A stretch of 64,000 nt of DNA. Source: Planctomycetota bacterium. Its GTDB lineage: Bacteria; Planctomycetota; Planctomycetia; Pirellulales; PALSA-1355. Each line of letters starts with the position of its first letter. Position 1 is the stretch's first letter. Shown in pieces: positions 33,623 through 43,360 of this stretch. The notes under the pieces are model-generated. The model was not told the origin of the DNA, did no database searches, and saw nothing but the letters and a program-made list of their open reading frames with translations. Where the stretch lies: assembly GCA_003389325.1 (NCBI GenBank), contig QQVE01000005.1, positions 62,001-126,000 on the forward strand. The letters are read 5' to 3'. Made by a program: the position numbers and the translations under genes.

Positions 33623-35863
33623 CTAGAGGCGGAAATTGAACGTACGCATGACCCAGCGCCACAGGCGCTTGCCGAGGGGCTGCCAGCGGGCGTCGACTTT
33701 CGCGGTTCCGCGCAGGCCCTGCATGAGCACGCCCGAATCGTCGTGGATTTCGGCGTAGGCCTGGTAGGAGGTGCTGATGGGGCGCTCCGCGCCGGTGGAG
33801 TCCTGGGCCACCATCAGGTCGCCGCCTCCCTTGCTGGAGAGCTGCCGCGAGGCGAATTCCATCTCGGGTCCGATGTCTTCGATCTTGGTCGAGTAGATCT
33901 TTCCCGGCAGAAGATCGAACATGATCTCGACGTCCTGCCCCTCTTCGAGGAACTCGTAGTAATCCTGGTCGATGACGATGTCGGCTTGCCACTGCGTGGG
34001 ATCGCCGATCTGGCAGAAGACCGTCGGAGGTTCGAGGTACGCGCCCAGGTTCTCTTCTTGCAGCGGGCTGCCGCTCCAGGTGGCCAACTCCCGGCCTTCC
34101 AGGGTCGGCTGCTCGGGCACGCTGGGGCTGGGCAGCACGGTGCCGCTGGTGGGCGCCACCAGCGCCAAGTGACGGCGATCTCGCTTGCGCCGCTCCAATT
34201 GCTCTTTCGTGGCCTTGAGCGACTCGATCAGCGCGGGCAGGGCAATCGCCGCCGACCTGTCGGAATAGGTGGACCACTCGCTGTTGACGACCTTGACGCG
34301 CAGCTCCTCCTGGGCAACCTGGCCCTCGAGCTCGTTGATCTCCAGGTCCAACTCCGGGCTGTACAGGCGGCCCAGGGGTTGATCCTTTTCGACCTTTTGT
34401 CCCGGCTCGACCGCGATCTCTTCGAGAATGCCCGGCACGTGGACGTACACCGACTCGGCGCCGCGGGGCCTGAGTTCCAGCGGGCAGATCACGCGATAGG
34501 GCAGCGGCACAAAAGCGATGAAGGCCACCACCGCCGCCAGAATGCTCAGCGTGACGTAGATGTTCTTGCTTTTCACTTGATGGAGCCTTCCGGGAACGTA
34601 GAAGAACTTGCCAACCTTGTAGAGCGGCATGCCGATCAGGCTGCTCATGGAAAAGATGGCCAGCATCTGGCTGACGATTTTCAAATCGTACGGTTCGAGC
34701 ACCTTGTACAGGAAGAACAGAATGCCGAACAGGATGAACCACTTGTAGATCGACGAGGCCACCGTGTACAGCGCGAACAGTGCCTGGTTGCGCTGCGGCA
34801 GGAACGGGTCGTCGGGTTCCTCCAGGCCCAGGCACCAGGAACCCAGCTTGCGGCTCAAGATCGTGCTGGCCTTTTGACGCATGTTGGGAATCTCGGCCAG
34901 GTCCGAGAGAATGTAGTAGCCGTCGTACCGCAGCAGCGGGTTGGCGTTGAAGATCAGCGTGCTTACCGAGCAGACGAACATCGTGCTCAACGCCAACTGG
35001 TGCAGCATTCCCGGCTCGCTAAACCACCACAAATACGTGCAGATCGAGGCGATCACCACTTCGACGTACATGCCCGCGGCGCCGATCGCGGCCCGATGAT
35101 ACTTGTTGGGCAGCATCCACGAATCGGAGACGTTGCAGTACAGGCACGGCGTGAGCACCAGGAGCATGACGCCCATCTCATGGCACTCGCCGCCAAAGTG
35201 CTTGCAGCTCAGCCCGTGGCCGAACTCGTGGATCACCTTGGTCACGGCGAGCGTGATGCCCAGGTAGATCCAGTTCTTGGCCTCGAAGAACTGGTGGAAC
35301 GTGGGGAGCTTGTTGTGGAAGGTGTCGAACTGCACCAGCACCAGCAGCAGTGCGGAGAGCGCGAACAACAAGCAGATGATCAGCGCCGGCACGGTGAAGA
35401 ACCAGCGCACCTTGGGGTAGAGCCAATTGAGAATCCGGTCGGGGTCGATGCCTTTGAAACGCATGGCCAGGATGTTGCTGGCCGAGCCGAAAAACTCCTT
35501 CCAGGCCCGTTCCGTGCGCCGCTTGGAGAGCTGTTCGCCCTGGCCCGACACGTTGGCAATCACCAGCCCGCTGCGGTGCAGCATGCCGACGAATTGGCCG
35601 AGTTCTTCGACCGTGATCTTTTGCGGCGGAAAGCGGCTCTCGAATTCGACCTTGATCTCGTCGAGGCTCGTCTGGCCGTCGAGCATCTGCAGGATGGCGT
35701 ACTCTTCCTCCTGAAAGCGGAAGTACTTCAGGCCGACCGGCTCCTTGACCACCCAGTACAACTGGCCCAGGTAACGCTGCTGCTGGGCGGTCAGGTCCGG
35801 GCGCATCCGCAGTTGAAGCCTGCGGGCGGAACTGGAAACCAGGCTATCGGCCAGCGTGACCAT
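33623..35863 (-). CDS. PqqD-like / M50 site-2-protease / HlyD hybrid protein
   Basis: 746 residues. Residues about 30-105 (QEEEYAILQMLDGQTSLDEI) fold like a PqqD peptide-chaperone domain. Membrane helices follow, with the M50 zinc motif HEFGH (212-216), LTPCLYCNVSDSW and the second motif NANPLLRYDGYY (306-317, Asp314). From about residue 450 to the end it is a HlyD-like biotinyl-lipoyl and beta-barrel adaptor (VPGILEEIAVEPGQKVEK, LVAPTSGTVLP). This domain order is known from planctomycete and some other bacterial genomes; its substrate is not known. Probably an inner-membrane export or processing component. Confidence 0.8.
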   Translation of the reverse strand: MVTLADSLVSSSARRLQLRMRPDLTAQQQRYLGQLYWVVKEPVGLKYFRFQEEEYAILQMLDGQTSLDEIKVEFESRFPPQKITVEELGQFVGMLHRSGLVIANVSGQGEQLSKRRTERAWKEFFGSASNILAMRFKGIDPDRILNWLYPKVRWFFTVPALIICLLFALSALLLVLVQFDTFHNKLPTFHQFFEAKNWIYLGITLAVTKVIHEFGHGLSCKHFGGECHEMGVMLLVLTPCLYCNVSDSWMLPNKYHRAAIGAAGMYVEVVIASICTYLWWFSEPGMLHQLALSTMFVCSVSTLIFNANPLLRYDGYYILSDLAEIPNMRQKASTILSRKLGSWCLGLEEPDDPFLPQRNQALFALYTVASSIYKWFILFGILFFLYKVLEPYDLKIVSQMLAIFSMSSLIGMPLYKVGKFFYVPGRLHQVKSKNIYVTLSILAAVVAFIAFVPLPYRVICPLELRPRGAESVYVHVPGILEEIAVEPGQKVEKDQPLGRLYSPELDLEINELEGQVAQEELRVKVVNSEWSTYSDRSAAIALPALIESLKATKEQLERRKRDRRHLALVAPTSGTVLPSPSVPEQPTLEGRELATWSGSPLQEENLGAYLEPPTVFCQIGDPTQWQADIVIDQDYYEFLEEGQDVEIMFDLLPGKIYSTKIEDIGPEMEFASRQLSSKGGGDLMVAQDSTGAERPISTSYQAYAEIHDDSGVLMQGLRGTAKVDARWQPLGKRLWRWVMRTFNFRL

Positions 35864-35910
35864 CGTGTTCTAAGGATGTAAGGACCGTGGTGCGAGGGTC
35901 GGCCGGGGGC

Positions 35911-36849
35911 TCACTGGGGGCGGCGATCCGCCGTGCTGCGAACCGGAACCTGCTGGCGGGCGGCCACGGGCTGGTCCACGTGCACGGTCATCGAGGCCGG
36001 CAAACCGGCGCGCACGACCGGCATGCCCTTCTCCATGGGGCTTTCGATTTCGGCCCAGACTTCGAAGGCGTCGACGACGACCACGGGGCTGACGTAGGTG
36101 ACTTTGCCCGGCACGCTCACCGAACGTCCGCGGGGGAGGCTGACTTCGACCGTCACGCGGCGATTGGCCACGTCGCCGGGGCCCCACTGGCTGGCGTCGA
36201 GCCTGCCTTTGACCCGCAGCCGCTTGACGTCCATCACCTGCACCACGGGCTCGCCGATCGTGACCCACTCGTCCTTCTGTTTCTCGATGCCGACGACGAT
36301 GCCGTCGAACGGGGCCTTGAGGCTCAGCCGGTCGAGCATGACCTGGGCGGCTTCCACTTCGGCCTGCTTGGCCTTGGACGTGAGCTTGGCTTCGACGAGC
36401 TCTTCCTGCGATTGTTCGATCGCCAATTCGGCCTTCTTCAGCTCGAACTCGTGGTGCTTGATCTCGATTTCGCTCACCGACTTCGGCGAGTTCTTGTTGG
36501 CTTCGCGATAGCGCTCCAGATTGAAGTAGGCGACACCGTAGGCCGCCTTGGCGTGCTTGATATTGACGTCGCTATCGGCCTTCTTCTTGGCGGCGTCGAG
36601 CTCGTACTGCTTGATCTTCAGGTTTGCGGCTGCCTCGGTCTTGTCGATTTGGGCGATTTCCGTGCCCGCGGTGATCGGCATGCCCTCGTACACGTTGAGC
36701 TGCACCAGGCGTCCCGCCTCGGGAGCGGGCACGTACTGATCGTAGATCGTCGTGATCTCGCAATCGGCCAGATGCGGATCGCCAGCCGCACCGTCGCCGC
36801 CCGGAGGCGCTGCCAACGCTAAGCTCAGCAGGATGGACGTGGCAAACAT
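35911..36849 (-). CDS. HlyD-family periplasmic adaptor protein
   Basis: 312 residues from ATG 36849 with GGGAGAGG upstream. A short signal sequence (MFATSILLSLALAAPPGG) is followed by a biotinyl-lipoyl half motif (GRLVQLNVYEGMPITAGTEI), a coiled hairpin (about 75-165), the second lipoyl half (LKAPFDGIVVGIEKQKDEWV) and a beta-barrel. This is the membrane-fusion-protein layout that links inner-membrane transporters to outer-membrane channels. No ABC, RND or TolC-like partner is adjacent; the neighbours are an M50/HlyD hybrid and a GAF/HlyD protein, suggesting an unusual complex. Confidence 0.82.
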   Translation of the reverse strand: MFATSILLSLALAAPPGGDGAAGDPHLADCEITTIYDQYVPAPEAGRLVQLNVYEGMPITAGTEIAQIDKTEAAANLKIKQYELDAAKKKADSDVNIKHAKAAYGVAYFNLERYREANKNSPKSVSEIEIKHHEFELKKAELAIEQSQEELVEAKLTSKAKQAEVEAAQVMLDRLSLKAPFDGIVVGIEKQKDEWVTIGEPVVQVMDVKRLRVKGRLDASQWGPGDVANRRVTVEVSLPRGRSVSVPGKVTYVSPVVVVDAFEVWAEIESPMEKGMPVVRAGLPASMTVHVDQPVAARQQVPVRSTADRRPQ

Positions 36850-36919
36850 GGGACACCTCTCCCTTCAAGGTTTTCGTGGCACGGCCCGCGGATCTACGCT
36901 GGCTCGCGATGCGCGCCGA

Positions 36920-38938
36920 TCAGAAGAATTGAAACCACTTTTCCTGGACGAACGAGATCAGATCGTGAAACCACGCGTAGCCGATGGATGAACGCCCGCA
37001 GTAGACCTGCGCCTTGACGACCGCGCCGTCCTGACGCACTTTCAGGTCGTTCTTGTCGATGGCCACCTCCACGAGCACCGTGTTACCTTCCTCGCCGCGC
37101 ACTTCCGCCGTGTGGTGCACTTCTCGCACGGTACCGCTGTGCGTGACTCCGGGTCGCATGAGCAGGACGTAGTCGACCGGCAGCTCGGGACCGAACTCGG
37201 CCTGGGCCTCGGCGACGTAGCCCATGTCGTCTTCGGACATGTGGAGCTCGAGTTCCCACTCGCCGTCGGGCTTGACGACGGTCAGCAGCAGTTGGCCCGT
37301 CTTCACCGGGCGATTGATCAGCATCTCGCGCGGTTTCCAGGTAATCACCTCGCCATCGATGGGACTGGTGACCAGCAGGCGCTCACGCTGTTTTTGCAAC
37401 AGTTGGAGTTGACTGCGGGTGCTGATGATCTGTTTCTCCAGGCCGCGCTCGCGTCCGATGAGTTGGAATTCTTCGCTCGATTCGAGCCCGCCCTTCTTTT
37501 CGAGTTGTGCCTTAATGCCGCGGCGCTGATCGATGGCTTCGGCCAGGTTGCCCTGGGCCTCGGCGATCTGGCGTTCGAGGGTGCTGTTTTCCATTTGCAG
37601 CAGCGGGTCGCCCTTCTTGACCATCTGGCCGTGCTCGACGAACACCTCCGACACGTCGTCGCCGTCGAGCGCGGCGAACACGTGCTGGCGCACGGTGGGC
37701 CGCAGCTTGCCGTCGGCGCTCAATTCGAAGTTGGCCGGCCACAAGAACAGGAACAACAGCACGGCCAGCAGGGCGATGCAGGCCGTGGCCGTCCAGGGCA
37801 GTTGTCGGGCCTCGACCAGCCAGCGCGATTTGCCGATCGTGCGCCACACGGGCATCAGGAACAGGTCGTTGTGCTCCTGGACGTTGGTCAGCGCCAAGGC
37901 GCTGTGGTTGCTGACGATCTCGATGCGCTGCGGCAGGCCTTCGCGCGGCCGGCTGTCCTCGATCTGCTCGATGATCAAAGCTCCGACGACTTTGGGGCGG
38001 GCCAGCGGGTCGTTCTCGTCGTGCGGTTCCTTCAGCGGAACGATCGCCACGGCCTTGGAGTGCACTTCGTCGACGTACGACTGCACCGCCTCTTCGACCT
38101 GGGGGGCCATGTTCGACGTGTCGCCGGTATACCACACCGTTTCGCCGGTGGCGACGACCGCCTTGGCCAGGTGCGTCAGCAAGGTGACGGTGTTGGAGCG
38201 CTTGTCGAAGGTGTCCTGCCCGCTGATGGCCACGATCTTCGTCTTGCGGCCTTGGCAAGTGGCCACGCTCACGCGATCGCATTCGATCAGCCGGCGTCCT
38301 TCGTTGGCGATCGTGTAGGCGGTTTCGCGCGGGTTGAGACCCTGGTGCACCAGGCGCGTGAATTGTTCGAGTTGGGCCCACAGCGCCTGGCGGTCGGTGA
38401 AGTGCTGCAGCTTGCGCGACTTGAGATACTCGCTGGCCAGCTCGCACATCTGCAGCAGGAACCGCAGGTAACCGCGCTGCACGGTCACGTTGCGTCCCGG
38501 GCGCTGGAAGATCTCCATCACGCCGGCGGTTTCCCGCGCCGTCTTGAGCGGACCCATCACGAGCAGGTAGTCGGTTGGGTTGGCTCCGTCCTCCTCGTTG
38601 CCCGAGCCGGATTGGGGACCGATCAGGGTGCCTTCGCCGCTGTCGATCACCTTACGCAGCAGGCGGCCGTGTTTGATCTGATTCTCTTCGCTCTCGGCCA
38701 GGCGCGTCTCGCGCAAGTTGATCTGGTACTCGAGCGCCAGTTGGCCCGCCTCGTTGACGGTCCAGATAGCGCCGCCGACGGCCGCCAGCGCCGTGACCAC
38801 CCGATTGAGCACGGCATCGTAGAACTCTTGGGGAGCGATGTCGGTCTTGGCAATCTGCGCGATTTCGCGCACCAGACTGCGGATCTGCTGCTTTGTCTGT
38901 TCGATCAGTTCAGGATCGACGGATTCTTCAGTGCTCAT
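36920..38938 (-). CDS. GAF-domain / transmembrane / HlyD protein
   Basis: 672 residues from ATG 38938 (MSTEESVDPELIEQ). The cytoplasmic N-terminus contains one or two GAF-like sensor domains (about 40-175 and 190-355, with RRLIECDRVSVATCQGRK and VGALIIEQIED). A single membrane helix lies near 381-400 (CIALLAVLLFLFLWPANF), and the rest is a HlyD-like adaptor (VSEVFVEHGQMVKKGDPLL, LLVTSPIDGEVITWKPREML). A protein that joins a ligand-sensing domain to a periplasmic adaptor is uncommon and suggests signal-controlled assembly of an export complex. First gene of the minus-strand operon. Confidence 0.8.
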   Translation of the reverse strand: MSTEESVDPELIEQTKQQIRSLVREIAQIAKTDIAPQEFYDAVLNRVVTALAAVGGAIWTVNEAGQLALEYQINLRETRLAESEENQIKHGRLLRKVIDSGEGTLIGPQSGSGNEEDGANPTDYLLVMGPLKTARETAGVMEIFQRPGRNVTVQRGYLRFLLQMCELASEYLKSRKLQHFTDRQALWAQLEQFTRLVHQGLNPRETAYTIANEGRRLIECDRVSVATCQGRKTKIVAISGQDTFDKRSNTVTLLTHLAKAVVATGETVWYTGDTSNMAPQVEEAVQSYVDEVHSKAVAIVPLKEPHDENDPLARPKVVGALIIEQIEDSRPREGLPQRIEIVSNHSALALTNVQEHNDLFLMPVWRTIGKSRWLVEARQLPWTATACIALLAVLLFLFLWPANFELSADGKLRPTVRQHVFAALDGDDVSEVFVEHGQMVKKGDPLLQMENSTLERQIAEAQGNLAEAIDQRRGIKAQLEKKGGLESSEEFQLIGRERGLEKQIISTRSQLQLLQKQRERLLVTSPIDGEVITWKPREMLINRPVKTGQLLLTVVKPDGEWELELHMSEDDMGYVAEAQAEFGPELPVDYVLLMRPGVTHSGTVREVHHTAEVRGEEGNTVLVEVAIDKNDLKVRQDGAVVKAQVYCGRSSIGYAWFHDLISFVQEKWFQFF

Positions 38939-39671
38939 GCGGGTTCTGTTCGCGGCAGTGGGCGGTTGCAGACAATGGTGTCGGTTAGCGGCAGGGCGGA
39001 CCTGTCTTACTAACCTAGCTCGCCGGCCCCGATCGGCATCGCGCCAAACGACGCGGCCTCAAGGGGTTACGAGCCGGACGCAGTATCTGCAAATGAAAAG
39101 GCACGATAGGTAACGCCGTCCGGCGCATCGTGTCGAAAGACACTCCGCCGAATCGTTCAGGGGCTCCGCCTCTGACAAGTGGAAGCAGCTCTCTGCTCGC
39201 CTCGATCCTCTGGCACAATTGCAATGGCGCGCTTGTGTCGCGAACCGCCTTTGCCCCTGTTTAGTATCGCCAAAGCACGCTCTGGCTATTGCACCATTAA
39301 ATCTAGTTGAGCAGGTGCCGTAGGCTAGTTCAAGGCCGACTTGAATTTCAAACAAATTTAATGATTTCGCAGGAAATGCGGCTCGCGCCGCTGGTTCCGG
39401 TGAGTGCGGCCCAAGCCCGAGCCGCGACCCCACGCGCCGGGCCGGGGAGCTGGCAAAGAGCAGGCGGCCGGTGCCTACGCTGGCCTTCGCGCGGGCTCGG
39501 TTGGGCGCGAGTCGCTCTTGTAGAATGGCCTTGCTGGTGCCGCGATCGGGCCGCGGTCGCGACGAGGCGGCGGTTGCCGCGGGCTGATTCCTCCCTTCGA
39601 CCCCGGGGTTGGGACCGGTACACTGATTGCGTCCCCCCAGGTAAAGCCACCGAGTGGAAGCATTTGTAGCG
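38939..39671. other. 733-base intergenic region, no gene recognised
   Basis: A minus-strand frame across 39059-39889 is judged spurious because it overlaps the next gene and has no domain character. The stretch about 39270-39370 is clearly more AT-rich than its surroundings (TTAAATCTAG, CAAATTTAATG). It must contain the promoter of the GAF/HlyD operon, but I could not identify hexamers with confidence. Confidence 0.5.
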
Positions 39672-40349
39672 ATGCGCATCCTGCTGACGCACCATTTTCC
39701 CTTGCAGCAGTCGCCGGCCGGTTGGCTCGTTTGGCAGTGGGCCCTGGCCTTGCAGGCCGCGGGCGACGAGGTACGCGTGCTGGTGGCCGACGATGCCCAT
39801 CGCTTCGGCGAGCCGCTGCAGGTGGATCGGGTGGTGTGCGGCACCGATCCCAATGCCGACCTGCGGTTTGACTTGCCGCGGTTTTCCACCGATGCGGAAG
39901 CAAGCGGGACGACGTTTGCCTCGCTCTCGGGCGGCGAACTGGCCGATTACCGCGAGCGGCTGCGGCGTCGTCTGGATGCCATCATCCTGCGTTTCGACCC
40001 CCACGTCATTCACGCCCAGCACGTCTGGCTGCTGGGCCAGTTGGCCCTCGAAAGCGGGGCGCCCTACGTGCTCAGCGCCTGGCATCCCGAGCTGGACGAC
40101 TCGCGGGCCAGCGACCTGCTGGCTTCGCTGGCGGAACAAGCGGCCGAGAACGCGAGCCGGATTCTGGTGCCCGACGAATCGACCCGGCAACGCGTGGAGG
40201 AACGTTTTCCCACCGTCCACGAGCGGACCGTCGTGATGCCGCCGGAACTCGTGCTCAGCGAGCCTGACGCCTCGGACGAGTCGCGGCAAGCGGCCGCAGT
40301 CCCGCTGCGGTCGATCTACGAGGCCGTGCTCATGGAGCGGTTTGGCTAG
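39672..40349 (+). CDS. Glycosyltransferase family 4 N-terminal-like protein, short
   Basis: 225 residues from ATG 39672 (MRILLTHHFPLQQSPAGWLV); an upstream in-frame GTG at 39654 is an alternative. The sequence follows the N-terminal Rossmann half of GT4 enzymes: WQWALALQAAGDEVRVLVAD, FDPHVIHAQHVWLLGQLALE, GAPYVLSAWHPELDD, and ASRILVPDESTRQRVEERFP. The C-terminal half, which binds the nucleotide sugar, is missing, so the protein is either truncated or a GT-B half with a partner. It ends 24 bases from the convergent permease gene. Confidence 0.62.
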   Translation: MRILLTHHFPLQQSPAGWLVWQWALALQAAGDEVRVLVADDAHRFGEPLQVDRVVCGTDPNADLRFDLPRFSTDAEASGTTFASLSGGELADYRERLRRRLDAIILRFDPHVIHAQHVWLLGQLALESGAPYVLSAWHPELDDSRASDLLASLAEQAAENASRILVPDESTRQRVEERFPTVHERTVVMPPELVLSEPDASDESRQAAAVPLRSIYEAVLMERFG

Positions 40350-40373
40350 TCGTCGCGCTGGCCGGTGAGTGAG

Positions 40374-41849
40374 TCAGCCCTGGGCGGTAGATGCGTCCCC
40401 GTCAGGCTCGGGCTGCCCCCGCTTGGCGAACGCGAAGTACACGATCGCTCCGGCCGAGATCAGCCCCAGTCCCACCAGCCGGTGACCGGGATTCTCCAGC
40501 AGCATGGTGACCAGCAAGAAGGCATAGAAGGCCAGGAACACCAGCGGCACGATCGGGTAGCCCCACGTGCGATAGGGCCGCTCGGCATCCGGCCGCCGAA
40601 TGCGGAGCACGAACACGGCGGCTACAGCCGAGAAATAGAAGATCGATCCGCCGAACACGGTCCACTCGCTCATCAAGTTGAATAGCTGCGCGTCGGGCTC
40701 CCAGCTCAACCCGCCCATCAGGATCAGCGCGCACGACCACGCACACATGCCGGCAATGGCCCAAGCCGGCGTACGCGTGATGGGGTGGATGCGGGCGAAG
40801 CGGCCCAGGAAGGAGTGGTCGCGGGCCACCGCGAACAGCACGCGCGGGCCGACCAGCACGTTCGAGCTCAACGCGCCGAACACCGAGACCATGATCATCG
40901 AGCGCATCAGCTTGGCCCCGAAGCTGGGCAGCAGCTTTTCGCAAACGGGAATCGCCGGGCACGTGTTGTCCGGCGCGGCGATGACGCTCGAGGGCAGCGT
41001 CAGGTGGTACGCGAGGTTCGCGCCCGCGTATAGGGCGATCAGCAGCACGACGCCGACGATCAGTCCCAGCGGCAGGTTGCGATGCGGCTTGTGCACCTCT
41101 TCGGCCACGACGGTCACGTTGCCCCAACCGTCGTAGGCCCACATGATGGCCGCTACCGCGGCACCGATGCCCAGCACCATGCCGCCGCCCACTTCCTCGG
41201 GCCAAAGCGGGCCCATCTCGACCGGGTCGGACTGCAAGGCAATAAAGGGCAGCACGGCCAGAAACGCCACGAATCCAGCCTTGATGACCGTGGCCACGTT
41301 TTGCACGGCACCGGCCCAGGTCGTGCGAATAATACTGATCACGCCCAGTCCGGCGATGGCTGCCACCGCGATCGCTTTCTGGCTGTAGGTCGCCCCGGCG
41401 CCCGAGAGATCCATGCCGTAGAGGCTGCCCGAAGTGCTGGGGTACAGCACGTTCTCCAACGACACGGCAAAGTAGGCTCCCAAGGCGGCGATGGCCCCGG
41501 TGCGAATCACCCAGAACTCGGCCCAGGCCCATAGAAACGACCACAGGTCGCCATAGGTTTCGCGCAGAAAGACGTACGTGCCGCCGGCCCGAGGGAACAT
41601 GGCTGCCAACTCGCCCATGGCCAGCGCGCCGCACAGGTTCACCAGCCCGCAGACGATCCACAGTGCGAGGATCAACCCGACGAAGCCGCCGGTCTGCTGG
41701 GCCACGACTTGCGGCTTGAAGAAGATGCCCGAGCCGATCACCTGGCCGACGACGATCGCCACGACCGAGTAAAAGCCCAGCACTCGCAGCAAATCGTGCT
41801 GCGACTTGCCAGGCGCCGGTTGCGATTCGAGCGGTGAGGGCGGGGCCAT
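40374..41849 (-). CDS. APC-family amino acid permease
   Basis: 491 residues. The first helix has the APC signature VVGQVIGSGIFFKP, and about twelve hydrophobic helices follow, with GTYVFLRETYGDLWSFLWAW after helix 3 and NVTVVAEEVHKPHRNLP, which matches the 'GWd....v.eEi.nP.r.iP' loop of L-type amino-acid transporters. It imports or exchanges amino acids across the inner membrane. It is divergent from a Cys/Met-metabolism enzyme gene with 130 bases between, so a sulfur amino acid substrate is possible but not shown. Confidence 0.88.
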   Translation of the reverse strand: MAPPSPLESQPAPGKSQHDLLRVLGFYSVVAIVVGQVIGSGIFFKPQVVAQQTGGFVGLILALWIVCGLVNLCGALAMGELAAMFPRAGGTYVFLRETYGDLWSFLWAWAEFWVIRTGAIAALGAYFAVSLENVLYPSTSGSLYGMDLSGAGATYSQKAIAVAAIAGLGVISIIRTTWAGAVQNVATVIKAGFVAFLAVLPFIALQSDPVEMGPLWPEEVGGGMVLGIGAAVAAIMWAYDGWGNVTVVAEEVHKPHRNLPLGLIVGVVLLIALYAGANLAYHLTLPSSVIAAPDNTCPAIPVCEKLLPSFGAKLMRSMIMVSVFGALSSNVLVGPRVLFAVARDHSFLGRFARIHPITRTPAWAIAGMCAWSCALILMGGLSWEPDAQLFNLMSEWTVFGGSIFYFSAVAAVFVLRIRRPDAERPYRTWGYPIVPLVFLAFYAFLLVTMLLENPGHRLVGLGLISAGAIVYFAFAKRGQPEPDGDASTAQG

Positions 41850-41979
41850 GGTGCCAGCATACCGGTCGGGATTGCACGTGGCCAGTCGCTCGCTGGCGGC
41901 CGCGTGGCGGCGTGATTCGCCCGGGGGCTGGGACTATACTTGCAGCCAACTTTTTTCTTACCACCTGGCGGCAGCGACC

Positions 41980-43158
41980 ATGGATACTCCGGACGACATT
42001 TGCCCGCGTCCCAAGCGATTTTCTCCCGGGCCCGCCCAGCCCCACGCGGCACCGATCTATCTGTCGAGCGTCTACGAGTGTCGCGATCCCGATCAGGCCG
42101 ACGCGCTGCTCTCGGGCAGCCAGGTGGGATACGTCTACGGCCGCGATGGGCATCCCAATGCCGACATGCTGGCCGAGCACTGCCGCCGCCTGCACGGGAC
42201 CGAGCGGGCCACGGTCACGAGCTCCGGCATGGGGGCCCTGGCACTGGTGCTGCTGGCTGTGCTCGAGCAGGGAGACCACGTCGTCGTCAGCAACCAGCTC
42301 TACGGTCGCAGCGACACGTTACTCACGGCCGAAGCCGCGCGGCTGGGAATCGACAGCACGCGCGTCGATCCGTGCGACCTCGATGCGGTGCGCGCGGCGA
42401 TGACCGACCGCACGAAGCTCGTCGTCGTCGAGACGATCAGCAATCCGCTGCTGCGCGTGGCCGACCTTTCGGCCCTGGCGGACCTAGCGCACCAGGGAGG
42501 TGCCACGCTGTTGGCCGACAATACCTTTGCCGGTCCGGTCGTTTGCCGGCCGGCCGACTTGGGGGCCGACTGGGTGATGGAAAGCCTCACCAAGAGCATG
42601 AACGGGCACAGCGACGTCGTGTTGGGCCTGGTGTGCGGTGCCGAATTGCATTGGCAGCGCGTGCCAGCGGCGCTCGCAAGCTGGGGCATGACCGCAGCGC
42701 CATTTGCGTGCTGGCTGGCGCTGCGCGGACTGGAGACGCTGGCGGTGCGGATGGAGCGCGCTTGTCGCAATGCCCACGCGGCGGCCGAGATGCTGGCAGG
42801 CGTTCGAGCGATTGAGGCGGTTCACTATCCGGGGCTTGAGAGCCATCCGGACCATGCCTTGGCTTGCCGGCAATTCGGCGACCGCTTCGGGGCGATGGTG
42901 ACCTTCACCCTGGCCGGCGGCCGGGCGGCTGCCGATGCTTTCATCGCGGCGGCCCGGGAAATCCCCTTTTGCCCGTCGCTGGGCGAACTGGCCACAACGC
43001 TAAGCCACCCGGAATCGACCAGCCATCGTGGACTTGCCCCTGATCAGCGGGCGGCTTTGGGCATCACGGGCGGCACAATCCGCTTGTCGGTGGGGATCGA
43101 ATCGACCGAAACGGTCCTGGCGGCCTTGCGCGAGGGGCTGGCGGCCGTTGGGGCGTAG
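41980..43158 (+). CDS. Cys/Met metabolism PLP-dependent enzyme
   Basis: 392 residues from ATG 41980. Fold type I trans-sulfuration family: IYLSSVYECRDPDQA, YGRDGHPNADMLAEH, TVTSSGMGALALVLLAV, VVETISNPLLRVADL, LLADNTFAGPVVCRP with the PLP-interacting Asp, and ESLTKSMNGHSDVVLGL with the Schiff-base Lys. The end LSVGIESTETVLAALREGL is typical. It could be cystathionine gamma-lyase, gamma-synthase or methionine gamma-lyase; the sequence as read does not decide. A TATACT box at 41935-41940 may be its -10. Confidence 0.88.
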   Translation: MDTPDDICPRPKRFSPGPAQPHAAPIYLSSVYECRDPDQADALLSGSQVGYVYGRDGHPNADMLAEHCRRLHGTERATVTSSGMGALALVLLAVLEQGDHVVVSNQLYGRSDTLLTAEAARLGIDSTRVDPCDLDAVRAAMTDRTKLVVVETISNPLLRVADLSALADLAHQGGATLLADNTFAGPVVCRPADLGADWVMESLTKSMNGHSDVVLGLVCGAELHWQRVPAALASWGMTAAPFACWLALRGLETLAVRMERACRNAHAAAEMLAGVRAIEAVHYPGLESHPDHALACRQFGDRFGAMVTFTLAGGRAAADAFIAAAREIPFCPSLGELATTLSHPESTSHRGLAPDQRAALGITGGTIRLSVGIESTETVLAALREGLAAVGA

Positions 43159-43360
43159 CAGCCGACGAGAATGCCGCATTGCCCCGGGAGCAGGCCGCCT
43201 GAAAACCCAGTGGGCGCGTGCATTCGCCGTGGTTCTAACCTAGAGTGGGAGAACTGCCGATGTGTCTGCTATGGACGGAGCAGTAGCAACGGTTATGATA
43301 AGCATGCACGGTTTTCCCCTTGGGGCAACTTCCTAAACAGTGTTCTTTTCGGAGGCGCGA

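Noticed and set aside
39059..39889. Minus-strand frame over the intergenic region before the GT4-like gene
   Set aside because: Overlaps the real gene on the plus strand and has Ser/Arg/Cys-rich composition typical of noise.
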